Of a stretch of 64,000 nt of DNA, positions 34,086-47,050 are shown in pieces. Numbering within the stretch: position 1 is the stretch's first letter; each line of letters opens with the position of its first letter. Made by a program: the position numbers and the translations under genes. The DNA lies in the NCBI GenBank assembly GCA_947000775.1, contig CAMQGK010000463.1, forward strand, positions 3,102,501 to 3,166,500. Reading direction: 5' to 3'. Source of the DNA: Pterois miles. Lineage: Eukaryota > Chordata > Actinopteri > Perciformes > Scorpaenidae. The notes below the pieces were generated by a model. The model was not told the DNA's origin. It did no database searches and was given only the letters and a program-made list of their open reading frames with translations.

Positions 34086-34479
34086 TACAGTATGTTCCTG
34101 TAAAAATGTCTATATACTGAATGTACAGTGACTAGTATATTGACAGTGACATGTAGCCCATGTATTAAAAAAAAAGAAAAAGAAATGCATTAAAGACTGT
34201 ACACTTATCTGATTGTACTGACTGTAAATGAAAAACACTGCACACAGACCTAAATCTTATTTTACTTGTTTTATTCACAAGTCTTGTACACTGTAACCCC
34301 TCTGATCACTGCAACCCATACCTGTATTCAACGCATCCTTGTAAATGCAAGGTATCTCACCCCAAATATTTACTAAATATTGACAATTTCCCCATACCCC
34401 ATATTTTTTCTATAAGCTACAGTTGAATCTTGAATATGATGATTTTATGATTATCTGCTCGGTGATTGATTGCTCAGGT

Positions 34480-34873
34480 CTGGCCGATGCCGTCAGTTCA
34501 CAAACATTCGTTTGCAGTTGCTGCGAGAGAAAAAGGACATGTTAGAGGCTGGCAGGGCCGCGGAGCAGCGCGTCTAGACGGGGTAACGGATACCCTCTCC
34601 GAGATGGGCTACTTCGCCCAAAGAGAAAGAAGACGAATTTGAACTGTGTAGCTACATCCTGGGCTCGGTGCGGTGTTTCTGGACGCTCATATGCAAGAGT
34701 TATTTAATGTTTAAAATGTGGGAGATGGTGGCGTTACCGAGAGCGAGCTCTCCCTTCCTGTCGTCTAGGACAAGATGGCAGCAATGCAGGCGAACTGTGC
34801 ATGGTATGGATTTATAAGTCCATAACATGTTCAGAGAAGCCCTGGATTATACTTATAGTGACTCTATGTGAAG
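34480..34873 (+). promoter_or_regulatory. hipk3: hipk3 promoter and 5' non-coding exon 1
   Basis: A CpG-rich block (GGGCCGCGGAGCAGCGCG near 34,556) leads into a segment ending in a strong donor (GAAG|GTAAGT, intron from 34,874). The next exon on this strand begins with two bases before the hipk3 ATG, as in mammals, so a separate non-coding 5' exon is expected and this is the best candidate. It holds several upstream ORFs: ATG 34,539 to TAG 34,575, ATG 34,602 (12 codons) and ATG 34,775 to TAA 34,823 (16 codons, beside a YY1-like AAGATGGC). The transcription start is not determined. Confidence 0.6.
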
Positions 34874-35641
34874 GTAAGTGGTGGAGAGGAGGCGGTCTGT
34901 GGTGATATTTGTTTATTTGAAACGATCGTTTAAATGTGACGTAATAAAAAGTCATAACTTGCCTTCAAACTTAGCTAGGCGAGCTTCTGGCTGTAGGTTT
35001 CAACCCTTCAACATTAGCTTTGTAGTTAGCTCTGTCAGCACTTTGGGTAACGAATGTACTCGTCGTGAATTGTTTTTATCCAGCGGTAGCCATGATGACG
35101 TTAGTGGCAATTATTAACCTGAGTGCATTTGACACTCTGTTGTGTTTATCTCACTTTTGTCACGGCGACCCAACTTGATTTCTGGTTGCTTCGATCATTA
35201 ACGCTAGCTAGGTACATGTTTAACTAGATCCATCTATCATTAACAAACCCTATAGGGACTATATGGACCGAGTGACTCAACTTGTGAGTGTTGTATTGAC
35301 GTTACTTCCTCGGCTGTGTGTTAGCTTACACCTGGCTTCATACGTGACTCAGGTCACCGAGCAAAACATTGAAAGATAATGTTAACGCTCAGCCATAGCA
35401 ATTCATATTTAACAAAACCAAAACTATAGACCTGTGAATTTTCAGACATGCTGGATGATTAATCTGTACAATACGTTTAACTTTAGTAATGTCACCTGTT
35501 ACTAAACTAATGTGACAGTTATTAAACTATATTTTAATTGTAAAGCAGCTCTTTTACATGTGTTTATCTGAGTAGCATATAATGTTAGCTGTGTCAAAAC
35601 TGCGTACTGAAGCTAGTTAGCTAACATCAGAGGGCTAGTTG

Positions 35642-35690
35642 TGAATTTCCCCACTGTGGGACTAATAAAGGAATATCTTATCTTATCTTA
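35642..35690 (+). mobile_element. Solo LINE/SINE 3' tail
   Basis: TTTCCCCACTGTGGGACTAA followed by TAAAGGAATATC and a (TCTTA)n tail. This is only the 3' terminus, as left by extreme 5' truncation during reverse transcription. Confidence 0.6.
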
Positions 35691-36445
35691 GTTCTCTTTT
35701 AAGCCTCTTTCAAGGTGTGTGCCCGTGTATATATTATTATTATTATTATTGTATTGTCAAGTATTTCGGTAATTGTGTCTGGTTTCCTGTTCATAGACGC
35801 ACTGTAAGTTGTTAGTGTTTTTTTTCAGTCAACACAGCTTAAACAAAACCTTGGTCTCACCAGCCACCTCATCCTAGCCAGCTTAGCGTTAGCACAGCAA
35901 CAAACAAGAGTTATTAGCATCCAAAATTGGATTTAATGTCAGGTTAATCATACTAAATGTGGGTGTAACAATCCACTTGGTCTTTTACCACAATTAAGAT
36001 GGTGTTTTTTTGTTAAGGAGGAGGTATAAGGTTATAGTTGAGCTCCTTTATGAGGGTGTAGACATCACCACCACCCTCCAGCAAAACAAAAGTACCTGAC
36101 GTAATTGTAGACAACATTGTTTGCCCTACCAGTCATTATGTGGCAGGGAACCATCATTTTTTTGTAAAACTGTGAAACTTGAAAGAGAAAATCAATACTC
36201 ATACTATGGCCCATAGAGCTAAAAGTTAATGTACTTTCCTTCCAGCGTGTGTGGCCTGTATGATAGTTTTACTTATTATTATATTGCTCTGAAACTAAGG
36301 AATACCATTTTGTCTATTTGTTTTGCTGTCCTATGTTAAGCTGTTTTGGTTTGTTTGGCTAATGAAGCAGAAATAGCTGCTTAGTTTAGTCCAAAGAAGT
36401 ATAGGCTAATGCATGGCTGCCATTTTTGTAATTTGTGTTCTTGTT

Positions 36446-37114
36446 AAACTGGGGATACGCCAAGCCAACATCAAAAAGACTAGCTGTGACGAAGGCTGCC
36501 ATCTGCGTCGCCTCACATCGCCTTTGTTTTGGCCAAAAAGTTGCACTCGAACACACCGCAAAGACAACAGCCTGACGGCCAACTACCACGTACGATCTGC
36601 ACCTGCGTGAGGTGAAGTAATACCTGCAGGTCGCTGTAGTCTGCATTTGTCATTCAAAAAGGGAAACCAGAAGACAAATGACTGTGGAGATACAAGCCGT
36701 TGTTATGATGTGTAAATGAAACAAAGCAGCGTTTGCTAACTATTTTCACCGCACTCACTCACCGCTTCATTCTAGGTGGCCATGTCGTTGTGAATTGTGT
36801 GTATTGATTGATCAGATGAAGATGAAATATGAGAAGAACCCTTTGTGTTTTCCTCTTGACTTTACCTGTTGGATTGCTTTCCTCGCGTCCATTTCTCTTC
36901 TTGTCTGCTGATTTGCTTAAGCTGAATCAGAGGGATGTCCCTCACCGACAGGTGCCGCACCAATTCAGCATGCTGATTCAGCAAATAAAACTTCAAGGCT
37001 CGCCGACTAGAGCTGACAGTTTGGGACAAACCAAAAAAACTAGGCATACAGACACTCACCAACTGCCCCAAACTGTCTGATAGCCGACTGTGGGGTGGTG
37101 TGTCGGGGCCTTTA
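36446..37114 (+). mobile_element. TIR element family T, copy 1 (sense)
   Basis: The left end has GGGGATACGCCAAGCC and the right end GGTGTGTCGGGGCC. The interior shares GCGTCGCCTCACATCGCC, 'gcacctgcgtgag' and 'tcattcaaaaa' with copy 2, in the same orientation. No intact transposase. Confidence 0.75.
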
Positions 37115-37215
37115 CTGGACCAAAGATTACTGGTCTTTTACTTGTGATTTTTATTGAGTGTATGGAACACTGTAGAGAATTGTATACAGTATATCTCGTA
37201 CATAAATAGTACCAA

Positions 37216-37590
37216 GTAGGGCTGGGCAATATGATGATATATCATAACATATTATAAAAATGTCTATCATATATAGTTTTTCTATATTGTGTTATTGTGA
37301 TATAGGCTAGGCCTATATTTATATGTTTTTTCTTATTCTTATTATTTAACTTAAAACGGTTATGTTCATTTTGCGCTCAAGTTCTTAAAATGAGAAAATA
37401 ACCAGTATACAGTATTTCATTCGTGAAGTACTTAAATCACACAGGAGTAAACAGAAATAGGCTTTACCATGTGGTTATTTCATTTAGACTATTTATTGAA
37501 TTTCCAGAAAACATGATCATATCATGATATATATATCATCATTGGACTATGAAGTGACCTGTATCTTGATAGAAGATTTTGGCCATATCA
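37216..37590. mobile_element. hAT-like MITE (AGGGCTGGGCAATATG start)
   Basis: The left end AGGGCTGGGCAATATGATGA is characteristic of an abundant fish hAT-derived family. The body is rich in ATATCAT palindromic motifs. The right end near 37,590 (GGCCATATCATAG) is decayed, so the boundary is approximate. Confidence 0.5.
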
Positions 37591-38510
37591 TAGCGCTGTT
37601 TGTGTAATTTCCCTTTGCATAGACACTCCCGTCTGCTGTACGTGTGTCACATTTCTCAGCTTATCAGTAGCAAGGCCACAAAAGCAAGGTTGTGGGTGGT
37701 AATGATACCAGTAACGGCAGAAGACAGTCAGCACAGTGTGGTCAGTAAATAAATGTGTAAACAGTGTTTTCCCCTTCAATAATTGGTATTAGTGCGTAAT
37801 GTTGGTTGTTGACAGGGGTGGGGAGAAAGAGTTGGGAACATGTTGTGCTATACTCAGGGCAGCTGGTTATCTGTATTGCATTGTGGCCAACTTGAAGACT
37901 GGTTTCCGAGTGAAGTCATCGTGAGATGTGCGTACAGATATAAGGCAGTAACCAAAACAGAATAATTGAGACTTCATGGAGAGAACAACTCGACAAGAAG
38001 ACGTGTGGTAACACTCATGAATCCCAAAAGTAATGAGTGGAAAATGTCCAATATCTGAAGATGTAAACAACTATTCCAGCACACAGTACATAATTACCTA
38101 TATCCACCAGTGATCTGGTAAGAGCCCTGAATTTTCATAACATGGTAGATGCTTTTGTCCGTAAAAACTGGTGAGGAAAAAGTATCTGGTTTAGATAAAA
38201 CTGCTCACTCTGCTACTGTGTTCATGGCTGGTTTAATGAGAAGTGTAACAGTATATACCGCTCTACGATCAATGCTATGCTGATTAATACAAGGGCTTGT
38301 TTGGGCGTCTTGTATTTCAGTGTGTGCAACATGGTGACAGCTGTTAATACATGTTTGATATAGGTGATAGGAGGCTTTGTGTTTGTTTCTAGATTTTCAT
38401 CTATGTTTACAAAATGTATAAAAAGCTGATGAGTCATATGCTTAATGTATATCGAATAAGGAATGCACCAAGATGGGCGTGATTAACAACATGTTGACAT
38501 GTTGAAAACT

Positions 38511-38567
38511 GAATTTCCCCACTGTGGGACTAATAAAGGAATATCTTTCTTTCTTTCTTTCTTTCTT
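38511..38567 (+). mobile_element. Solo LINE/SINE 3' tail with (TTTC)n
   Basis: The same TTTCCCCACTGTGGGA...AATAAAGGAATATC module as at 11,925, 13,634 and 35,642, here ending in a (CTTT)n run. Confidence 0.6.
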
Positions 38568-38829
38568 GACTAAAAGTACAATTTGGTACTCTTGTGGTGT
38601 TAATTGTCAACTGTAAAGTATATTTCCTGTTTATACAGGGCGAATACTTCTAAATGGTAGTCATAAGTTCACAGTGTACATACCATGTGATCACATGTTT
38701 TAGAAAATAGAGGGCCTTTTTTTATCTAATGAGCATAGAACATCATGTTCACGAGACACAGGCAAAGCAACACAGTGTGATGTGAGGTTGTGGGACTGTG
38801 AGTTAAGTAAGGCAGCAGCCCTGCTTAAC

Positions 38830-39323
38830 AACAGCCACGTTTACATGCGCCAAATTTCTCCAATTCGATCTAAACCTTGGTTAATCGGAAATTCCAAATG
38901 CACTGTTTACATGGACTCTAAATAACATGATCCGATCTTAACGTGTGTATACATGCACTGAGCTTTTAATCAAAATAAATCCTTTGGGCGTGAGCAGAGT
39001 TGTCTAATTTTCTGGAAATAGAAGAAGAAGAAGAAGCTGTACTTCTGCCTGTGTTATAAACAAAAGGCGCGTTGTTACTGACGTAGCACACATGCGCCGT
39101 GGAGATAATTTTACCCCAACCAGGAAGACATGATCCGAATGGGTGTGTACATGGACACCGATCGGAACAATGATCAGCATAAACCACCTCTCTCATTCGG
39201 AATGAAATTTCCTTCCGATTGGACCATATCGGATCAGAATCTTCCAATTGACGCGTTTACATGGAGCATTTTTAATCTGGTTGGGCCTTTATTCCGATTA
39301 TTTGTGTCCATGTAAATGCAGCT
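38830..39323 (+). mobile_element. MITE family M, copy 1 (sense)
   Basis: Begins ACAGCCACGTTTACATGC and ends GTCCATGTAAATGCAGCT, with partial inverted termini. The interior has AATCGGAA/TTCCGATT motifs, a GAAGAAGAAGAAGAAGCTGTAC run and 'cgtagcacacatgcgc'. A full-length reverse-complement copy lies at 56,662-57,130. Confidence 0.8.
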
Positions 39324-39470
39324 AATCAAGAGATCGCAACAACAGGAAGCAGAGAGGGACTAAAGTAGGTTCTTTTATATCCACTGTTTGCCTTTAGAAC
39401 CATCATCTGAACAGTAGCCATGAAGACCTGATTGCATTATTTCATAAATATCCAGACATAATGGACTCTC

Positions 39471-40060
39471 GTTAAGCGAGTATTAACCATTAACCGACAA
39501 CATTTTTGACTTCAGGGGTGCACCAGCTGCAGTAACAGACAGCTGAATCCCCAGTTCACCATCAGGAGAGTTACTGTAGCAGCTACGGTGCTGCGTGCAC
39601 TGTCTCCATGGTGCTGCGTGTAAAAGTCAGTGGAGCAGTAAAAGTCTCCACTGCATATTTAGTTTTATTTTGACAGGTTGTCAGCTGTGTGTCTGCCCGA
39701 ATTAATGTTAGTGATTGTCTGACAAACAAAACGGTGTCTGTGTTTGTTACATCAGCAGCTGTAGCTCTGCTGGTAGCTTTGTGTTCACCGCCGCCGCCAC
39801 ACACATATGCTCTGTCATTCTGGTGTAACGTTAGCGAGTTTCTGACAGACTGCGTGTGTGTGGTGGTGGGCAGTGTGGGGTTGTTGGTGGTGTTACAGCT
39901 GTGAACGTAGGTGTAACTGAAATCCCGAGCCAACTTCCTGTATTTGTAACTCCGGCTCAGCTTTTTAATTAATTAGTAATATTTGTTCCAACAGTTTAAG
40001 CAAAATTGGTTAAAATGCTTAATGTCGGTTAATGGTTAAATGATTAATCCCTAATCCAGA
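39471..40060 (+). mobile_element. hAT-like element family N, copy 1
   Basis: The ends ATTAACCATTAACCGACA (near 39,481) and GTCGGTTAATGGTTAAATG (near 40,024) are inverted. The inner segment 'cagctttttaattaatta' (near 39,960) reappears reverse-complemented at 63,615-63,632. Flanks are diverged and no transposase is seen. Confidence 0.6.
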
Positions 40061-42518
40061 GATGTTCTGGCTCTTGTTGGGTGAACAAAAATTGTCATGA
40101 GTAGCCAAAACAAGTTTGTATGGCATAGTTTTGTTGAAGCTTAAAGACCTAAATTAAAAAACACTTAAGGCAGAGAGAAAATTTTGTTTGCAGAGCATGT
40201 ATTTGAATACCGTGTATGAAGACGTATCTATCAGCTAATGTTTTTGTAGCTGTAATAAAACACACTGAGCCATTTTCTTAAAGAAATGTTGTATAGTAAC
40301 TCAGTGTCTCTGTATACAACACTAACATCTGTTTATTTTCTGGTATTGCCTAACAAAAAATGGATGACCTTATGTTGCTGTTCATATTGACTAAGCTTAG
40401 TGCCTCTAGTCAAGCTAGAGAACAGGGAACCAAAATGCCATTACCAGACACTCAATAGATAACCTTTCCTTTTTTGGCTGGTGACTGAAGCAAGTCTAGC
40501 AGCAACTTGCGTATTTTTACAGCATTTGGCTGGTTGCTGGTGATAGTTTCCAACCCTGATTAGGTTCATATGTCATAACCACCAATGGGCTGTTGGACGG
40601 TCTGAAATCTAACATAGCCTCATAAATTTAGGGGAAAAATCTCTGTCGCTGGCCACCCAAACAGCTGGAGCCTAAACATGTATGGATACCATGACCTATT
40701 GCTTACGTTAACCATGGCTCTGATCACCACTGCAAAACAAAGGGTTAATGCTTTGCGAAACAAGCTAAGTCTCCTCAGCACTGTTCTCCATGTTGTGCTT
40801 CATGACGTTACACTTACATTAAGTATTGAGCAGCAGTCAGAAATGCGAAAATTTTTGAGGCCACAATAGATTTATGATCATCATCATACATACATGAACC
40901 TTTTTATCAGTATTGACTTAATCATGAACAACGTAAGCTTACGGACCGTGACAAACATTGATGAACTGGACTAGGCCTCCATGTTTTGAGACACGGAGCT
41001 ACCTACCTACCTAACAGATGCGAGATGATGTCACCCAAGCTTGTATTGATCTCAGCAGCACCGTGTATCACTTTTAGCGTGAAGTCAGGCACATGGTTAT
41101 GAATGGCTTCTAAAGCTCCTAATTGACTTACAGTTTTGGCTTTTATTGGCTCTCACTTATGACTGATGGAAAAAAAATATTTTTGGATAAGCAGTGATGT
41201 AGAGGTGCCATATGCTGCTGCATCTATTGTAAACAAATCGCTCGCCATTCAACTGCACCTTTGCTTCACCGTACAGCACAAAGAGTCAAGAAAAGATACA
41301 GTATTCAGGTGAATATTTGCATCACAGCAGATCATTAAAACACATGGATATGTATTATATTGTACTGTATATTCATTGTTAGCTTTTTAGAAATGACTTA
41401 AATTTAAACATAACCTGACTGTAGATGATATTAGTGTATTGGTTTTTCCCCAGTGGGGGAGAAAGAAAACTGAGTGGGAAGTTTACTTTAGCCCTTTTGA
41501 CATGTAACACATCAGCGTTGGTGTCTGTCCCTTTTACACCGACATAGATTCGGCCCTGTGACTGCCAGCTCAGCGATGGACCAACTCTGTTCCTCCATGC
41601 TGTCTCCGTACCCTTCATACGGAACAACTTGGCGCAATAACTGTGCAACTGTCCTGTCTTGAACAGGTTGTGTGAAAGGGGCTACAGTTTTGTGTTTGCT
41701 TTCACCCCCACAATATGCTGTGACTGTCATCACCTTTTCATCTTCTCACCAATTACTGTTATTTATGCCTCTTAAGACACTTTCTTTTTGTCAGTCAGCA
41801 CCATTTGGTCACTGCGGACAGGTGTCTAGTGTTTATTTTCTTCTCAAATTAATTTAGGGAAGACTGGGGTCAAAAGTTCAACTGTGAGCAATTACTTAGC
41901 AGGTTGCAGGAAAGGTTCTGCAGCTTTGAGGGCAATGCGATGCCCCAGTAGGAGCCTCACGGCTGACCATGGGAGTATCTGGCTTCAGATGGTAATAATA
42001 GCAGCAGCTGCCATACTCTGGAAACAACAAAGGCTGTCTACTTCACATCCTTGAGTCAGACTTCTCCTGATTATTTAGCGGTAGTATTTGTGTGACCAAT
42101 GAACCAATGCTCAAGTTAAGTTTTGTTTTGAATTGACTTTAGGTGTGTTATTACACCAAGCTTTTATTAAGATCTGGACATCTTGATTGCTCTGCTCCAA
42201 GTGTAGTCTCCCTCCATCTTGGGACTCTGGCACCAGACAGCATACTCTCCATCCCCAGACCAACCAATTAACATTTCCATTCCCAAGGCACTGAGTTGAA
42301 ACTTGCAGCATAAATCTGGTATTTCATGTGTAAGTCCATCAGTGCTGTATGGCTTTGTTATTCAGTTAGCCTCATGTTTTCTTCTCCATCAACAGTCTAG
42401 ATTACCAAGCACAGACTTGAAAATAGTGCAACAGACATCTTGATTATCCATAAAGTATGGTAGTCCTGCCTTGTCGTCCCATTTTTGATTAATAAGCAAA
42501 CACTGGTAGGCGAAGGGG

Positions 42519-43645
42519 CGGAATAGTGGTGCAGTGGTAAGCGCCATTGCCTCACAGCAAGAGGGTTCAGGGTTTGAACTCGGTGGTTGGCCCATCTGTG
42601 TGGAGTCATCAGATTACCTGGCCTCCTCCCACAGTCCTAAAGCTGGGGACACACCAAGCCGACTATCAAAGATGATAGTGAAAGTGGCGATGAAGGTCAC
42701 CAGCTGCGTCGCCTCACATCGCCTTTGTCTTGGCCAACCAGTTGCACTTTAACACGCTGCAAAGGCGACAGCCGATGGCCAGTTACCACATACATTCTGC
42801 ACCTGCGTGAGATGAAATATCGCTAACTATAAGCAGGTCATGGAAGTCTGTATTGTCATTCAAAAAAAGGAAACCGGAAAACCGAAAACTGCAGATGTAC
42901 AAGCTGTTGTTATGATGCGTACATGAAACAAAGCGGTGTTAGCTGACATTTTCACACCACTCTCACTCACCACTTAGCTTCATACCAGATGGCGGTGTCC
43001 TTGTGAAATTATAATATTGGAACAATCAGATGAAGATGAAACAGAGAAGAACCTTCTGTGTTTTTCCTCTTGACTTTATTCGTTGGCTTGCATTTCTAAC
43101 TTCTGTTACTCTTCTCGTGCACTGATTCGTTTAAGCTGGACCATCACTCAAAGTGATTTCCCTCACCGATGGGCGGCGCCGCTGATTTAACATGCTGACT
43201 TAGCCAAAAAAACCTCCAACACTGGCAGACTAGAGCCAATGGTGCAGGACGCTGCAAAAACTAGGCCGACAGACAGACGCTCTCCGTCGGCCCCAAACTG
43301 TCCATCTGTCGGCTTGGTGCGTCAGGCCCTTAAGAGCGTTCTGGCTTTGAACATGCTGGTCAGCCCGGTGTGGTTTTACTTTACTTTCCTTTTTCTCCCT
43401 GTGTCAGTGTGCATTTACTCCGGGTTTTCCATCTTCCTCCCACAGTCGATAGACATGCAGGTCAGGTTGATTGTTGACTCTAAATTGGCTGTAGTGGTGA
43501 ATGCAAGTGTGAATGGTTGTCTGTCTCTGTGACTCTCAGCCCTGTGATTGTCTGGCAACCAGTTTGGGATGTACCCCACCTTTGCCCAATGTCAGCTGGG
43601 ATTGGCTCCAGCCCTCATGCAACCCTTAATAGGATAAATAGATGG
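42519..43645 (+). mobile_element. tRNA-derived SINE pieces split by TIR element family T
   Basis: The left piece (42,519-42,637) has Pol III boxes (GTGGTGCAGTGGTAAGCGCC and GGTTTGAACTC). The right piece (about 43,333-43,645) has the familiar fish SINE body ('cctcccacagtcgatagaca', 'gctgggattggctccagccc') and a (GATG)n-like tail. Both pieces contain the CCTCCCACAGTC motif, so this may be two partial copies rather than one simply interrupted. Confidence 0.65.
42638..43332 (+). mobile_element. TIR element family T, copy 2 (sense)
   Basis: The best-preserved copy. Left terminus GGGGACACACCAAGCCGAC, right terminus GTCGGCTTGGTGCGTCAGGC, about 690 bp. Interior non-coding; orientation as in copy 1. 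Confidence 0.8.
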
Positions 43646-43964
43646 ATGGATAGATGGTCCACTTCTTTGTGTGATTTTAGAAATACAGGGGTTAAGAAAT
43701 GGTAGCTTTTAAGCATTTTTATCTACTGTGGCGTGTACACGGTTGGGACAAGTTTGGCTACAAAGGTGACAGACCTGGACTGATCTTTGTCTGCACTTAG
43801 GAGTGTCTTGCTGTTGGTTTGGGTGTGTCTATGTACCTTTGAACTTCTGGGTGCTACTCCTCCCTGGGGACCTTTGGTAAGCTCTCAGTCAGCATGGTTC
43901 CTGCAGAAACCGGCAAGGCATCTCCACTGCAGTTATGTACATGCAATCTGCAATAACTAAAGGG

Positions 43965-44235
43965 TAACTTTGGTATTTTTCAACCTGGACCCTGTACTGT
44001 ATTTCCCATGTTTTCTTATCTAAGTGACTTAAACATTGACTCAATTTGTTTCCTAGCGATCAGGTGTCCCATCATCCCATGGCAGAAAAAAATGATTGAG
44101 AAAGATGAAAATTAGTTTTGGGATGAATTTGGGATGAGAGAAAAATACCCATTACAAAAGAATAAAGAGAGAGGAGCATCTTGTCCAGCAGCTCTTCCAA
44201 CTTTAAAATTACTCCAACTAGCAGGGCCAGTTCTA
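43965..44235. repeat. Dispersed repeat fragment
   Basis: 'aagggtaactttggtatttt' followed by 'tcaacctggaccctgtactg' is the start of a common fish repeat. The remainder is diverged. The family was not assigned. Confidence 0.4.
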
Positions 44236-46363
44236 AGTTTTTGGGGGCCCACATGCAAAATCATTTTTTTTTTGACCAAATGCTACTTTTTACACATATA
44301 TAAGTTAACTCCTCTGCACTGGATAAACCATAAATATATAAACAGAAATAAACCACTTACAATGTTTGATTCATATTAAAGGTCACTTTGAATGACGAAC
44401 TAATTATAATGTAGATTTTTTTTTTTAAATTTGCGACAGTCCCTTTTCATTTTGGGACATTTGTATTATGGGATGGTTCCGGGAGGATGTCCTGCTAGCA
44501 ATACACCTCTGTGTAGTTGTTTATATGTTCCACACACTCATGATTCTTCAGTGTGAAGTTTGATCGAAGTAGAGTATTTAGCAGTTAATTGGCAATGTGA
44601 GAATAGTTGAAACATACTAGCTTACAGATCAAAACAGCAAAAAGTGTAAATCCTGCACCGCTGTGTGCATTACCATCTGTGTCTTTTTTGGAAAATTCCA
44701 TTTCGGAAATCCCCAAATTACACCCGGAGTGGCTGTAATGAATAATGGATCCCAGGCTCTTAAATTACAGGCAACACACTATAAACGTAGGTACGTTAGC
44801 AACTGCCCCAACAACAATTAAGCAAATCCCAGCCCACACTGGGCGAGAGGTGGGGTACTGTACTGAAAAGCAGTAACATAATAATTAAATGCTAAATGTG
44901 TTAACATTCAGTCTAGTGAACCAGTCTTTTTTTTAGCTATATGGTAAAGTTTGTGTCACTGTGGTGGTGTTAGATACTGGACAGCCAGGACAATTACTCA
45001 TAGGTGTGCATGTGTAGCCAGTTTTAATTTCCCCCTGGAGTACATCCAATTTTGTTTTCATTCACAACCAAAATGGTTGCCCTTTTGAGCCCTGCTTGGG
45101 ATAATTTGAGGAATTGTGTCGAGGAGAGAAGACGGTAAACAGTGTTGCCAAACGGTAACACAGCGTGTTATTGTGCAAAGAGCTGCCAAGGGAATAGGCT
45201 GACCTTATCTTGCTGCTCAGAATAGAGTCAAAGGGGTGGCTCACAGCATCGGCGTTATCACAACACAAGTGTGTTTTCCATCAGGGGTATTTATTTTAGG
45301 AGGCTCTGCGGGGACACTAACGGCCCAAACCTAACTTGCTTGTGTTGTCCTGTTAAGATAACTTTTTCGAAAGCGATCTTCTTGAATGAGCTGGGGAAAT
45401 AAGGTATTAAAAATGATGGTGGTAGTAGTAAAAATAGCCTGTTTGTACACAGCACTTGGAACGTTGATTAATTTTTGACTAATTTGTTTTTTTTTTATGT
45501 TGGTAAACATGGTTCTGTAATTGATTAAAGCATGGAAACTCTTGGTGACAAGCCGCTTGTATTTCAGCAAATTTGCCTGGAGCGAAAGTAGGTCATAAGC
45601 TCCAGTATGGCACACAGACAGTGTCTGATAAGGTTACTGTGCCAGTTTTGAATATGGATTTAAAGATGATCAGGGTCATTAAACTTGTTATTTTACTTAA
45701 TCGTTCTTTTTCTGTTGCACATAATTGCATTTCAGATTATTTCATCAAGATGTGATGGTCTCTGTGGGCTTGAAGTGCTTTATCCTCCCCCAAACACACT
45801 CACGGTGGGGGAAGGAGAGAAATCATGTCTTAGGTGATTGGACATGTGGGGCTGATGATGGTTGGTGACTTTATTTTTCTCTCTTTGTCTGTCTCTCATC
45901 CTCTCTCCCTCTCTATTGGTTGCCTAGAGACCTGCAGTAGGATGCATGGAAATGGCAGGAAAAGGTCAGGCAAACCTTTGAGAAGTTAGTCATCCACTGT
46001 GTGGAGGTGTTAGTGGGATTGCAGCAGATAGGGCAGAATGATGAAGGTGCTCTCAAGTACTCCACTACTGTGTTATCTTGCCGTGATCCATTTGATGCGT
46101 GCAATTGGGGTGACAGACGTTTGTGGGGGCACTCCTAGTTGTGATGCCATCAAGTAGGAGTAATTAAAACAATTAAATGAGATTGGGGGTGTCTGTCAGG
46201 TGTTTTTGACTCACTGTAACTGGAACGCACCCTCAATCTTAAGAAAAACAGGAAAACAATGGACTGTTATTTGGTTTTTCAAATGATGATGTAACCGCTA
46301 GATAGGTTTTTATATTGCACAATATGTTGTTCAATATATGTTAAATACGAGTGTGCCACTTTA

Positions 46364-46930
46364 CTAGGACTGGGTATTGGGACTCTGTACCTTTTTATGG
46401 TATCAACTGCAATAACCCAGAACTAAGTAGCATTGAAACTTCTCCAATCAAACAATACCTGCAATCAATACTCTTTTTGCTCGGATATAGAAAAAAAATA
46501 CTATTTGTGTTTTTTTTTTTTATCACCCCAAGTGCTCTTTGATTTAATGCAACATGAGATTGGCCCACTACAGCAGCAGCTATAATCCATACAGCCAGGA
46601 TTGCTTCAACATGGAGATGTCTGAGCTGGCAGCTAACAGCTAACAGTGCTAACAACAGCCCTCAGTGATGACAGAGCTAATATTTTTAATCTGAAGGGGA
46701 ACCGGAGGGTGGGCTTTAAGCTTCCGCAACAACGTGGCCCTGCCACTGTGGGTCGGGGGACAGCATTATCAGCGGGAATCGCCATATAAATGCAGTGCAG
46801 TGGTGATTAGCTAGCCAGTGGAACACACACACAGCTTCCATTCAGATGATGGGTATTGAATGAAGTAATTGGTATCGGTATTACTTTAAGTGTACTGGTA
46901 CTGGTATTTTTAAAAGCTAACCAGCCCTAT
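46364..46930. mobile_element. hAT-like MITE (AGGACTGGGTATTG start)
   Basis: The left end is AGGACTGGGTATTGGGAC and the right end runs 'ggtactggtatttttaaaag' into ACCAGCCCT, roughly inverted. It ends about 120 bp before hipk3 exon 2. Confidence 0.5.
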
Positions 46931-47050
46931 ATTTTGCATACATTTTCCACAGTTCTTTAGTATTTATTTTAAAAATGGCTCCATGTCATGTAACATGCTA
47001 AAATGGATCCAAACTAATGACCTATTGCTTTATTCTCTTTCTCTGCAGGT

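Larger units (their letters stand above)
34874..47048 (+). other. hipk3 intron 1 (about 12.2 kb)
   Basis: No coding exon was found. It contains a LINE tail (35,642), a TIR element (36,446), an AGGGCTGGGC element (37,216), another LINE tail (38,511), a MITE at 38,830, an AACCGAC-ended element (39,471), a second TIR copy with SINE fragments (42,519-43,645), a repeat fragment near 43,965 and a TE with GGTATT ends (46,364). Intervals 40,070-42,500 and 44,300-46,300 show nothing I can name. Confidence 0.6.
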
